A stretch of 64,000 nt of DNA from Rhizobium sp. S152. GTDB taxonomy: Bacteria > Pseudomonadota > Alphaproteobacteria > Rhizobiales > Rhizobiaceae. The stretch is from positions 558,001-622,000 of the forward strand of contig NZ_JAUDRZ010000002.1 of assembly GCF_030380735.1 (NCBI RefSeq). The letters run 5' to 3'. The translations under genes and the position numbers were made by a program. Below are positions 34,877 through 43,371 of this stretch, one piece after another. The notes beneath the pieces were generated by a model. It had not been told where the DNA came from. It worked only from the letters and a program-made list of their open reading frames with translations, and did not search any database. Within the stretch, counting starts at the first letter, position 1, and the number at the start of each line of letters is the position of its first letter.

Positions 34877-35505
34877 GTTCGGAGCAAACACTCGAAACAA
34901 CACGCCGAAGCTTCCTGTCGGCCGCCGCTAAACTGATTGCTGCGACAGCGGGAGTTGGCCAGGCTACAACTGGAGGGGAGGTTGCAGGTGACGCCGATCC
35001 GGTGTTGTCGCTATGGCTTGACTGGGGGGCGGCTCACAGGTTGTTTAGCGATACCTGCCGTCGACAGAAAACGCTTGAGACAGAAATGCTTCGTGAGCTT
35101 GGCAGCTTCCCGCGGGTACAAATAGACTTCCCGGATGACGACAGTTTCGTGTGGGCTTACACCACAGATGACATCAACCGCGTTTTGCAGAACTCTGCAA
35201 GGCCAGACATTCGTCATGCGGCACTAACCAAACTGGCGACGCGGCAGGCAGAATGGAATGCTTTGGATGTCCGTATAGGATATTCCGAGGCAAAGAAGGC
35301 GGAGGCGGAAGCGGCCGATCTGGAGGATGAGTTTTCTGCCGCTTTATGGAGTACCGCTCCACGGTCTTTCGCCGGTGTCGCTGCAAAACTACATTGTGTA
35401 CTGGAGACAGAAGATCCGGGCTCGGGATTGCAAGAGGCGCCGTGGCCGCAGCTACGAGCAATTCTCGCCGATCTCGTGCGGATTGCGGAACCGGTCAGTG
35501 ATTGA
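34873..35505 (+). CDS. Hypothetical protein with twin-arginine signal
   Basis: About 210 residues. The N-terminus MSSEQTLETTRRSFLSAAAK has a TRRSFL twin-arginine motif followed by a hydrophobic Ala-rich stretch (LIAATAGVG), so export by Tat is possible. The rest is helical and charged: LSLWLDWGAAHRLFSDTCRRQKTLETEML and AEWNALDVRIGYSEAKKAEAEAADLEDEF, likely coiled coil. Similar small proteins of unknown function occur in several copies in rhizobial genomes. ATG 34864 is an alternative start. Confidence 0.55.
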   Translation: MSSEQTLETTRRSFLSAAAKLIAATAGVGQATTGGEVAGDADPVLSLWLDWGAAHRLFSDTCRRQKTLETEMLRELGSFPRVQIDFPDDDSFVWAYTTDDINRVLQNSARPDIRHAALTKLATRQAEWNALDVRIGYSEAKKAEAEAADLEDEFSAALWSTAPRSFAGVAAKLHCVLETEDPGSGLQEAPWPQLRAILADLVRIAEPVSD

Positions 35506-35828
35506 CAAGCCACTCGCAAGTCGACCCGAAAGACGCTGGCTTGATCCTGCACTCGTCAGCCTCTTTTAAATGGACGCTGCAACCTTCCGTCCACGTTCGG
35601 GGCAAGGGCTTGGAATTCAACAAAATTTCATCATTTTAATCCTGCCGCCGGTTCCAGACCCATCAAGAGCTTAGGGCGCTAGGGACGTGCAACGGGAAAA
35701 CGTAAAGGTGGTTTACCGTTACCCAGCCCTGCAGCGTAAAACGCAAGAAGAACGGTCGAGCTAGCTCCTACATGTTTGGTGGTCAAAAAGCACGAGACGC
35801 CCTTGTGACAGCGGTGACGTTCGGCAAG
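35506..35828. other. Intergenic region between convergent genes
   Basis: It separates the Tat-signal protein gene from the convergent LacI gene. No gene or known RNA was recognised. A small imperfect repeat (GTAAA-GGTGG-TTTAC near 35704-35718) could form a short hairpin but has no T-run. Confidence 0.4.
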
Positions 35829-36836
35829 CTATCGGGCCGATTTTTCCAGCGGTTGCGTGCTTTGACGAATTATAAGTTCGTGCCGGAGGACTTCATCTGT
35901 GCCGGTCGTATTGCTTTCGATCAGCGTCTTGAGCATGCGCACCGACGCTTCAGCCATCTCGCGACGTGGAAGGCGTACGGTCGTGAGTGGCGGATCCAGG
36001 ACGCGCGAGAACGCAAGGTCGTCGAATCCGGCGACAGCAATATCATCTGGGACGCGCAGTCCGTGCTCCTTAAGCCCAGCAATGAGGCCATAAGCCGATT
36101 CATCGTTTGAACAGAAGATTGCCTCCGGAATGCTTGCTTGGGTGACGAGAAAATCGGCCGCGCGTCGGCCGTCCTCGATCAGAAATCCGCCGTGCAGCAC
36201 CTGCGCATCTTCGTGAGGCAAACCATGAGCGTGCAATGCATCATGCCAGCCCTTCCTGCGGGCGATTGCGACGACCTCCTCCTCGGGGCCACCGAGATGC
36301 ATCACCTTTCGGTATCCGGCTTCGATTAAGTGACTGACAACATCGAACGCCGCCGCAACCTCGTCGATTTGCACCGAGGCTATACCATGGGTGACGCTGC
36401 CAGGGCTCAATGTTCGCACGATCGGCAGGCGGAAGCCGGCATCGAGGCGCTCCAGAAGACGCGGCGGGCAGTAGTCTGATGTCAACAATACGCCGTCAAT
36501 GCCGCCCGCCAGGAGTTCGTCAACGAAGCGATCCGACCTGCCGGGGTCGATCGCCGTGTGTGCGATCATGATGTCGTAGCCGCACTCGAACGCGGCACGA
36601 TCGATATGCATTAGCAGGTCTGGAAAATTCGGATTGGCAAGGTCCGGGATCAGCACCAGCATCATGCCGCTGCGTCGCAGTCTGAGGGAGCGCGCATGGC
36701 GGTTGACGGTGTAGCCGGCGTCCCGCGCCGCTTTTTCAACACGCTGACGAGTCTCCTCGGTGATAGGTGGCAGTCCGGCCAATGCGCGGCTGACGGTGGA
36801 GGCGGAAACGCCAGCGAGGCGTGCGATATCTGCCAT
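35829..36836 (-). CDS. LacI family transcriptional regulator
   Basis: Helix-turn-helix TMADIARLAGVSASTVSRALAGLPP, hinge RHARSLRLRRSG and effector core (MLVLIPDLANPNFPDLL; IAVAGFDDLAFSRVL). ATG 36836 gives about 335 residues. A TTG at 36890 preceded by GGGGGG would add an 18-residue basic tail and is a real alternative. It diverges from the isomerase/importer operon, and two CGCAATCGATTGCG palindromes lie between. Effector unknown. Confidence 0.85.
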   Translation of the reverse strand: MADIARLAGVSASTVSRALAGLPPITEETRQRVEKAARDAGYTVNRHARSLRLRRSGMMLVLIPDLANPNFPDLLMHIDRAAFECGYDIMIAHTAIDPGRSDRFVDELLAGGIDGVLLTSDYCPPRLLERLDAGFRLPIVRTLSPGSVTHGIASVQIDEVAAAFDVVSHLIEAGYRKVMHLGGPEEEVVAIARRKGWHDALHAHGLPHEDAQVLHGGFLIEDGRRAADFLVTQASIPEAIFCSNDESAYGLIAGLKEHGLRVPDDIAVAGFDDLAFSRVLDPPLTTVRLPRREMAEASVRMLKTLIESNTTGTDEVLRHELIIRQSTQPLEKSAR

Positions 36837-36959
36837 CGTCGGATTGCGCTGCGGTGTCAATTCGGTCTGCTTCGTTTGCTTGGCAGTCAAAAAATGCGCC
36901 CCCCGGTCTTCTCGATCAAACACCAGCGACGAAATTGACTTTACACAATTCGCGCTTGC

Positions 36960-36975
36960 GCGCAATCGATTGCGC
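36960..36975. promoter_or_regulatory. LacI operator, copy A
   Basis: GCGCAATCGATTGCGC is a perfect 16-bp palindrome with central CG in the divergent region. A second copy lies with centres 27 bp apart at 36988-37001. Confidence 0.72.
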
Positions 36976-36987
36976 TGGTACCGTTTG

Positions 36988-37001
36988 CGCAATCGATTGC
37001 G
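36988..37001. promoter_or_regulatory. LacI operator, copy B
   Basis: CGCAATCGATTGCG is the same 14-bp core as copy A, flanked by G and T rather than G and C. It lies 53 bases before the isomerase start. Two copies allow cooperative binding to both divergent promoters. Confidence 0.7.
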
Positions 37002-37054
37002 TGATGCCTGTCGACCGGGGAGGGTCGCCGTCATCCGAACTGGGAGGATTGTCG

Positions 37055-37831
37055 ATGTCGTTGGCGCTACCTGTTTTGTCATTGCAGCTCTATTCACTGC
37101 GCCAGCTTGGCGATCTCGACGCGCAGCTCGATGCGGCAGCCAAGGCCGGATTTGTGCATGTCGAAACGATCGGAAGTCATCTCGAAAACCCGTCCGCGCT
37201 GAAATCGGGCCTCGCGACCCGTGGACTGACGGCGCCGACAGGCCACATCGGCCTGCCGGCGCTTCGCGGCGATCTCTCTCGCATTGCCGATAGCTGTCTC
37301 AGCTGCGGTATCGGCCAGCTGTTCATGCCGGCCTTGCCGGCAGAGGAACGCGGCAAGACGGCCCAGGCCTGGCAACGCTCCGGCGCAGAACTCGGCGCCA
37401 TCGCCTCAAGACTGAGCGAGAAAGGCGTCGCGCTCGGCTATCACAACCATCACTGGGAGCTCGATCCGCTTGAGGGCGGCGGCTGCGGGCTGCAGCGGCT
37501 GTTCGAAGGCGCCGAGGGTAGCCCGCTGACATGGCAGGCCGACGTAGCCTGGCTTGCGCGCGCAGACGTCAATCCTGTCGACTGGCTTGATCGGTATTCG
37601 CATCTTCTCGTTGCCGCCCATGTGAAAGATCAGGCGCGATCTGGAAAACACGCCGACGAGGACGGCTGGACCGACGTGGGTAGCGGAATTCTTGATTGGC
37701 CGTCGCTTTGGAGCGCTGCCATCGGGCGCGGCGCCAGGGTCCTAGTAGTGGAGCATGACAATCCGAAGGACCCGGCCGGCTTCGCGGCGCGTAGCTTCGA
37801 CTATCTTCGACGGTTCGAGCAGGCCGCCTGA
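37055..37831 (+). CDS. Sugar phosphate isomerase/epimerase family (AP endonuclease 2-like TIM barrel)
   Basis: 258-residue TIM-barrel protein: LSLQLYSLRQLGDLDAQLDAAAKAGFVHVETIG, VALGYHNHHWELDP, LTWQADVAWLARADVNPVDWLDR (metal-site Asp), VAAHVKDQA and VLVVEHDNP, the metal ligands of this fold. ATG 37055 follows GGGAGGA. Family members act as hydroxypyruvate isomerase, ketose 3-epimerase, inosose dehydratase or, with GMC dehydrogenases, 3-keto-glycoside lyases. Because a GMC dehydrogenase ends this operon, the last role is attractive but unproven. Confidence 0.78.
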   Translation: MSLALPVLSLQLYSLRQLGDLDAQLDAAAKAGFVHVETIGSHLENPSALKSGLATRGLTAPTGHIGLPALRGDLSRIADSCLSCGIGQLFMPALPAEERGKTAQAWQRSGAELGAIASRLSEKGVALGYHNHHWELDPLEGGGCGLQRLFEGAEGSPLTWQADVAWLARADVNPVDWLDRYSHLLVAAHVKDQARSGKHADEDGWTDVGSGILDWPSLWSAAIGRGARVLVVEHDNPKDPAGFAARSFDYLRRFEQAA

Positions 37832-37895
37832 GGAGAGGCGTCGGCGCGGACATTGGAAGTGCAGACGACTTTTCATTCAAAGGGAGGAAACCAGC

Positions 37896-39191
37896 ATGAA
37901 CGAGAAATCGGACAGACTTCACATCAATCGCAGAAACTTCCTCGGCGCATCGGCGGCAACGCTTGCAATGAGTGCCGCCGGAAAGGCGTTCGCTGCCGAC
38001 GACCTCATCACCTTTTGGGACATGGTCTGGGGCACCGGCGCGACCTACACGTCGGCAGCCAGGGACCTCACGGGCAGGTACTCGCCGTCGAGCGGCGCGC
38101 TCGGTGTTCGCTATCAGTCAATTCCGTGGGCGAACTGGTACCAGACGTTCACCTCCGCCGCAGCATCGGGCACCACGCCAGCGGTCAGTTCCGGTGCAGC
38201 ATTCCTGCCCTTCTATTTCATGGAGCAGGGAGTGGCAGCGCCAGCCGACGATCTGGTCTCGAAGCTGGACAAGGACGGCAAGAATGACTTCTTGCCCGGC
38301 CTCCTCGAAGCGATGAAGACCGATGACGGGTATGCTGCCGTCCCCTGGTCGATGGACCTTCGCGTGATATGGTACCGCAAGTCGCTTCTTGAAAAGGCCG
38401 GAGCGGAAGTGCCAACCGACTGGGACAGCTATATCAAGGCGGGCGAGGCTTTGAAGAAGGCAGGCCTCGTAGGCCTCGGCCTCGCAGCGGGGAGCACGAC
38501 GACGGATGCGCAGCACACCGTTTCCGCCTTGATGATCAACAATGGCGGGGGCTTCTTTGCGCCGGATGGCTCGCTCGACTGTGTCACTGACCGCAATATC
38601 GAGACTCTGGATTTTCTCAACGAACTCGTCGCCAAGGGTATCATAGACCCCTATGCAGCCAGCTATACCTCAGACAATCTGGCAAACGACTGGAAATCCG
38701 GCCGTGTGGCGATGGGCTTCGGGCAAACGGGCCTCGACAAGACGCTGCCCCCGGAAATTCAGTCCGACGTGGTCGTTTCGAGTCCGATCAAGGCGCGCCA
38801 CGGCGACACGGGTACGGTTTACTACATCAATCCGTTGTGGATGTTCAAAACGACCGCCTCACAGTCATCCTCCGAGCAGTTCCTGGCTTGGTATCTCGAC
38901 AATATGCACGTGTTCTGGAGCAGCGGCGTCGCCATCGACCTCCCGGTCAAGAAGAGCATCGCCGAGCTGCCGATCATCCAGGGAAATGCAAACCTCGTGC
39001 GCTCGATCAACGAATGGCAACCCGTCGGCAAGACGATCGGGGCGCAGGCACCACATCCCTTCGCGGCGCTAAGCGCCGTCGACGGGGGGGCCGCAAGCGC
39101 TGCTTTCGTGCAACAGATCATCCAGGGCAAGACGAAATCGAAGGAGATGCTTGAGACGCTGCAGGCATCGCTGAAGAAAGTCGTCCAGTAA
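37896..39191 (+). CDS. ABC transporter substrate-binding protein, family 1, Tat-exported
   Basis: Receptor of a carbohydrate importer with a twin-arginine signal INRRNFLGASAATLAMSAA and cleavage after AFA. Mature part ITFWDMVWGTGATYTSAARD, then WYRKSLLEKAGAEVPTDWDSY, typical of sugar receptors. 431 residues. ATG 37896 follows AGGGAGGAA. Tat export implies folding before export. It precedes two permease genes. Confidence 0.85.
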   Translation: MNEKSDRLHINRRNFLGASAATLAMSAAGKAFAADDLITFWDMVWGTGATYTSAARDLTGRYSPSSGALGVRYQSIPWANWYQTFTSAAASGTTPAVSSGAAFLPFYFMEQGVAAPADDLVSKLDKDGKNDFLPGLLEAMKTDDGYAAVPWSMDLRVIWYRKSLLEKAGAEVPTDWDSYIKAGEALKKAGLVGLGLAAGSTTTDAQHTVSALMINNGGGFFAPDGSLDCVTDRNIETLDFLNELVAKGIIDPYAASYTSDNLANDWKSGRVAMGFGQTGLDKTLPPEIQSDVVVSSPIKARHGDTGTVYYINPLWMFKTTASQSSSEQFLAWYLDNMHVFWSSGVAIDLPVKKSIAELPIIQGNANLVRSINEWQPVGKTIGAQAPHPFAALSAVDGGAASAAFVQQIIQGKTKSKEMLETLQASLKKVVQ

Positions 39192-39193
39192 TC

Positions 39194-40126
39194 ATGGCCA
39201 AGATCGACGCATATTCCGGCCCTGAAACGCTCGACGTTTCGCGGGGCAAACCGCGCTCCAGCGCGCGCCTCAGCCGCAAGGTGACGATGGTCAACCTTGC
39301 CATGCCGTCGATCGTCCTGATGCTGCTGGTCAATGCCTACCCGCTGGGTTTTGCTTTCATCCAGTCGTTTCACAATGGGGGCTTGCTGAAACTCGGCAAG
39401 TTCATCGGGCTCCGGAACTACGTGAACGTGCTGACCGACCCGGCCTTTTGGTCGGCAGCATCGTTCACGCTGCTCTTTACCGTCTGTGGCGTGTTCGGCA
39501 GTTGGCTTGTCGGCTTTGCACTGGCGATAGCCCTCAAGCCACATTTTCCCGGGCGCAACCTGTTCAAGGTGCTGTTGCTGCTTCCCTGGATCGTGCCGAT
39601 TGTCGTCACATCGATGAGCTGGAACTGGTTGGTGGCAACGCCGGGCAGCCTGCTGCCCTCGCTTGCCCAGTCGCTCGGCTTTGGGCAGGTGATGTTTCTC
39701 GCAGACCCCACGATGGCGATGGTGACGGTCTGTCTATTCAAGATATGGATCAGCTACCCCTTCATGATGATGATGGGCGCGGCTGCGCTCGAGAGCATCG
39801 ATCCGAGCGTCTACGAGGCGGCGACGCTAGACGGCGCGACGCCGCGCCAACAGCTCCGTTATATCATTCTGCCGATGACCGCCAAATCTACCTACATCAG
39901 CTGGATCCTGATGACGATGTTTTCGGTCAACGATTTCGCGACCATCTACCTGCTGACCGGTGGCGGCCCGGTCAATGCGACCACCTCGTTGATCGTGCTT
40001 GCCTACCGCTCCGTGTTTCAGGATTTCCTGCCAGGCTATGGCGTCGCGATCTCCTTCATGATGACCATCGTTCTGGTGACGCTGTCGATCTTGCTCTTCC
40101 GGCAGGTTCGAAGGTCCAACATCTGA
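39194..40126 (+). CDS. ABC transporter permease, MalF type
   Basis: Membrane subunit with about six hydrophobic segments; EAA loop EAATLDGATPRQQLRYIILPMTAKS. A basic N-terminal tail of about 35 residues precedes the first helix. Starts two bases after the receptor stop. Confidence 0.85.
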   Translation: MAKIDAYSGPETLDVSRGKPRSSARLSRKVTMVNLAMPSIVLMLLVNAYPLGFAFIQSFHNGGLLKLGKFIGLRNYVNVLTDPAFWSAASFTLLFTVCGVFGSWLVGFALAIALKPHFPGRNLFKVLLLLPWIVPIVVTSMSWNWLVATPGSLLPSLAQSLGFGQVMFLADPTMAMVTVCLFKIWISYPFMMMMGAAALESIDPSVYEAATLDGATPRQQLRYIILPMTAKSTYISWILMTMFSVNDFATIYLLTGGGPVNATTSLIVLAYRSVFQDFLPGYGVAISFMMTIVLVTLSILLFRQVRRSNI

Positions 40127-40146
40127 GAAAGGCAGCTGATTTCAGG

Positions 40147-41001
40147 ATGACGACAGTGACACAATCAGACGCTCGCAATGACCGCTCAATGCAACGTCGA
40201 AGACGCAGCGAATGGATCCGGACAATGATCCTTTCCATCGTTGTTCTCGTGACCCTCAGCCCCATTCTGGTGGTGTTTTGGCTCGCTCTGCGGCCCCGGC
40301 TCTATTCGACGATCACCGGGCCTACATTCGATACCTTCGCCTATGTCCTTCAGAACACGGATATTCTTGTCTGGCTCAAAAACAGCGTCACGGTCTCCTT
40401 GTTTGCCACCTGTCTCTCGTTGTTGGTGGCGGCACCGGCGGGCTACGTGCTCTCGCGCGCACGGGGAGGGGCTGTATCGGCTTACTCCATGCTGATATTC
40501 GTAATCCAGAGTTTCCCGATCGTCGTCTTCGTCATACCGCTCTTTATCATGTTTGCCCGGATCGGTCTGGTCGACACGTTGAGCGGTGTCGCGATCATCT
40601 ACGTCGCTTCCAGCGTCTCAGTCGCATGCTGGATGATGGCCTCCTATTTCGACAGCATTCCGGTTGATCTGGAGGAGGCTGCCTGGATCGATGGCTGCAG
40701 CGTATTTGGCGCTTTCGTGCGTGTTGTGCTGCCGAACTCGCTTCCGGGCATTCTGTCCACGGCGATATACGGCTTTCTCGTGGCCTGGAACGACTACCTT
40801 GTCGCACTTGTTTTCCTTAGGACCGACAGTCGCTTCACGCTGCCGATCGGCCTGCAGACGTTCTTCCAACAAAACCAGACCGACTGGGGACCAGTGATGG
40901 CCTGTGCCGTCCTCATGCTGGCGCCGCCGGTATTGGTCTTCGCGTGCTTGAACAGGTTTTTCAGTGTCGGCGGCATCGGCGGCTCGCTGGCCGGTCGTTA
41001 A
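40147..41001 (+). CDS. ABC transporter permease, MalG type
   Basis: Membrane subunit; opens MTTVTQSDARNDRSMQRRRR, first helix ILSIVVLVTLSPILVVFWLA, and EAA loop EAAWIDGCSVFGAFVRVVLPNSLPG. About 284 residues. No ATPase gene follows, so the importer must borrow one, for example the MalK-type protein at 11064. Confidence 0.85.
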   Translation: MTTVTQSDARNDRSMQRRRRSEWIRTMILSIVVLVTLSPILVVFWLALRPRLYSTITGPTFDTFAYVLQNTDILVWLKNSVTVSLFATCLSLLVAAPAGYVLSRARGGAVSAYSMLIFVIQSFPIVVFVIPLFIMFARIGLVDTLSGVAIIYVASSVSVACWMMASYFDSIPVDLEEAAWIDGCSVFGAFVRVVLPNSLPGILSTAIYGFLVAWNDYLVALVFLRTDSRFTLPIGLQTFFQQNQTDWGPVMACAVLMLAPPVLVFACLNRFFSVGGIGGSLAGR

Positions 41002-41007
41002 ATCAAG

Positions 41008-41472
41008 ATGGGGTCGATAGAGATGACCAAGCAACATGGACTTATACTTGCGGGAATAACGCTTCAAGGACTACGCGCCGTTCTCGACAGGATCATCCCG
41101 GCAGACGACTTCCCATGCGCCACCGGTGCAGGGGTCGATCAGTTCATCGTTGGCCTATGGGACGCCGGGCTGATAGATCAGAAGGAGGAAATCCTTCTCG
41201 GGCTTGCCAACCTCGACCGCGTGGCCGGTGGCTTGTTCCAATTGGTGTCCGAGGCCGAACAGGATAGGCTGTTACAGGACGTCTCACACAGCAGTTGGTT
41301 CTCCAAGCTGTGTGAGCTTGCCGCCGAGGGCTATTATTCGGATCCTAACAATGGCGCCAATCCCGATGCCATCTCCTGGACGATGATTGGCTATCGGCCG
41401 GGCCTGCCGGAAGGTCCGAGCGGTCCGCCTCTCGATCCTGGCGATGCTATCCGCGGGAGACTGCTGGCATGA
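41008..41472 (+). CDS. Small subunit of a GMC-type dehydrogenase (gluconate 2-dehydrogenase subunit 3 family)
   Basis: 154-residue partner of the flavoprotein that follows: LAGITLQGLRAVLDRIIPADDFPCATGAGVDQFIVGLW and AAEGYYSDPNNGANPDAISWTMIGYRPG are typical of the subunit 3 family. The usual Tat signal is absent, so the complex may be cytoplasmic. ATG 41023 is an alternative start. The end overlaps the GMC gene by four bases. Confidence 0.75.
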   Translation: MGSIEMTKQHGLILAGITLQGLRAVLDRIIPADDFPCATGAGVDQFIVGLWDAGLIDQKEEILLGLANLDRVAGGLFQLVSEAEQDRLLQDVSHSSWFSKLCELAAEGYYSDPNNGANPDAISWTMIGYRPGLPEGPSGPPLDPGDAIRGRLLA

Positions 41473-43118
41473 CGGTCGCTTACGATGTGGTGATCGTTGG
41501 CGGCGGGGCCGCCGGATCGATCGCTGCCTGCGTCCTCGCGGAAGCCGGAAAGAAAGTGCTGCTGATCGAGCGCGGTAAACTGCGCAACTACGAAAACAGC
41601 GGCCATCGAGACCATCTTCGCAATCATCGCCTTCAGGAGTACGGCTTCAATACCGGACCCGAAATCGACGGAAACCCGCGTGTCTTCATTGATGCCGATG
41701 GACACCGCCACATCGTCAAGCCTTATCAAGGCAACTATAACGCCAATGCCGCCGGCATGGGTGGCGGGACCTTGGTCTACGGTGGCCTCGCTTGGCGTTT
41801 TCACCCTGATGACTTTCGCATGGAAACGATCTATGGCCGCCCGGCGGGATCGTCGCTGACCGACTGGCCTTTCGGTTACGAGGAGCTCGCGCGGTGGTAT
41901 GACATGGCCGAGCACGAGATCGGCGTGTCCGGCGATGGCGTGGGAGATCGAAACGCCGGAAAGCGGCTCAGGGACTATCCGATGCCGCCGGTTGCCGAGA
42001 ACAGGACGACGGAGCGCCTTCGGGCTGGCGCATCCGGTTTGGGCTTCACCACCTTTACCCCGCCGCTGTTGATCAACAGCGTACCACGTGCCGGCCGTAG
42101 TGCCTGCATCCGCTGTGGCTCCTGTGTCGGATTTCCCTGTCCGAGCGACGGTAAGAATGGGACCCAAAACACTGTTCTGCCCCGTGCCCTGGCGACCGGA
42201 AACTGCATCGTCATGACCGAGACCGTCGTCGACAAGGTGGCTACTGACATCAATGGCATTGTCGTTGGAGTTGATATTATCCAGCGCGAAGAGGACGGTT
42301 CAGTCCGCCTGGAACGCATACTTGCCAAAGTCGTCGTCATGTCGGCAGGTGCCATAGAGACAGCGCGGCTGCTGCTTCTATCCAAAACACGCAGGGAGCC
42401 GAACGGGCTCGGCAACAACAACGACATGGTCGGCCGAAATCTGCAGGGACACTATTACCCAACCGTTTTTGGCCTTTTTGAGGAAGAGGTTCAGGACAGT
42501 CTTGGCCCGGGCGTGACGATTGCCACCACGGACTTCAACCATGGTAATGACGGGGTGATCGGCGGCGCTATGTTGGCCGACGATTTCGTGCTGCTGCCTA
42601 TTATCCTCTGGAAGTCGGGTTTGCCCGACGATCTGCCGCGCTACGGGCTTACGGCCAAGCACTTCATGCGCGACAATTTCCGTCGCATCGCCCAGATCAA
42701 GGGGCCGGTGCACGAGATACCGGATGCCGACTGTCGTGTCTCGCTCGACGAGCTATGCCTCGACAAATATGGTCGCCCTGTTGCCCGGTTGTCAGGAACG
42801 ACCCATTTCGAAACGGTGAGGACCGCAAATCACCTTTTGGAAAAGGCAGACCAGTGGATGCGGGCGTCCGGGGCTGTGCGGACCTGGGGCAAGCAGCAAG
42901 TGCAGCGGCTCTCTGCAGGTCAGCACCAGGCCGGAACCTGCCGAATGGGTGACGACCCGGCGATTTCAGTTACGGACAGCTGGGGCAAAGTGTGGGGGCA
43001 TGACAACCTGTTTATCTGCGACGCTTCTCTCCATCCAACGAATGGGGGCTACAATCCGGTTTTGACAATTATGGCAATGGCTTTCCGGAATACGACCCAT
43101 ATTGCAGAACTCGTCTAG
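41469..43118 (+). CDS. GMC family oxidoreductase (sugar/glycoside dehydrogenase flavoprotein)
   Basis: FAD enzyme: N-terminal VVIVGGGAAGSIAACVLAE, a Cys cluster CIRCGSCVGFPCPSDGKNG as in gluconate/fructose dehydrogenase large subunits, and C-terminal catalytic HQAGTCRMG and NGGYNPVLTIMA. 549 residues. It starts on the overlap with the small subunit. No cytochrome c subunit is encoded, so the electron acceptor is unknown. Likely oxidises a sugar or glycoside, possibly at C3. Confidence 0.82.
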   Translation: MTVAYDVVIVGGGAAGSIAACVLAEAGKKVLLIERGKLRNYENSGHRDHLRNHRLQEYGFNTGPEIDGNPRVFIDADGHRHIVKPYQGNYNANAAGMGGGTLVYGGLAWRFHPDDFRMETIYGRPAGSSLTDWPFGYEELARWYDMAEHEIGVSGDGVGDRNAGKRLRDYPMPPVAENRTTERLRAGASGLGFTTFTPPLLINSVPRAGRSACIRCGSCVGFPCPSDGKNGTQNTVLPRALATGNCIVMTETVVDKVATDINGIVVGVDIIQREEDGSVRLERILAKVVVMSAGAIETARLLLLSKTRREPNGLGNNNDMVGRNLQGHYYPTVFGLFEEEVQDSLGPGVTIATTDFNHGNDGVIGGAMLADDFVLLPIILWKSGLPDDLPRYGLTAKHFMRDNFRRIAQIKGPVHEIPDADCRVSLDELCLDKYGRPVARLSGTTHFETVRTANHLLEKADQWMRASGAVRTWGKQQVQRLSAGQHQAGTCRMGDDPAISVTDSWGKVWGHDNLFICDASLHPTNGGYNPVLTIMAMAFRNTTHIAELV

Positions 43119-43371
43119 CCTGATCTCCAGTGAAGATGGCAATAGAAGCTGGGGCAGTTGGTGCCAAAGAACTGGCAATCTCCTCCGAACAAGCGGAAGA
43201 TGATGCGCATCGATACCGGCCGGCAGAAACTGCAATTAGCGGGCCGATGATTCGAATCCTATCAAGCCAAACAAACGAGTGAACGGCGGCAGTCCGCTTT
43301 GCAGACTGATCGTTTCAAGCATGGCCCCTTATTGTCGATTCGCATCATTAAAAGCCGGGGCTAGATTGTTG
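43119..43371. other. Intergenic region between convergent GMC and RuBisCO-like genes
   Basis: No gene was recognised in this 253-base spacer. A short GC-rich repeat next to a T/A run (AGCCCCGGCTTTT on the minus strand near 43350) may act as a weak terminator for the RuBisCO-like operon, but its stem is only four base pairs. Confidence 0.35.
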
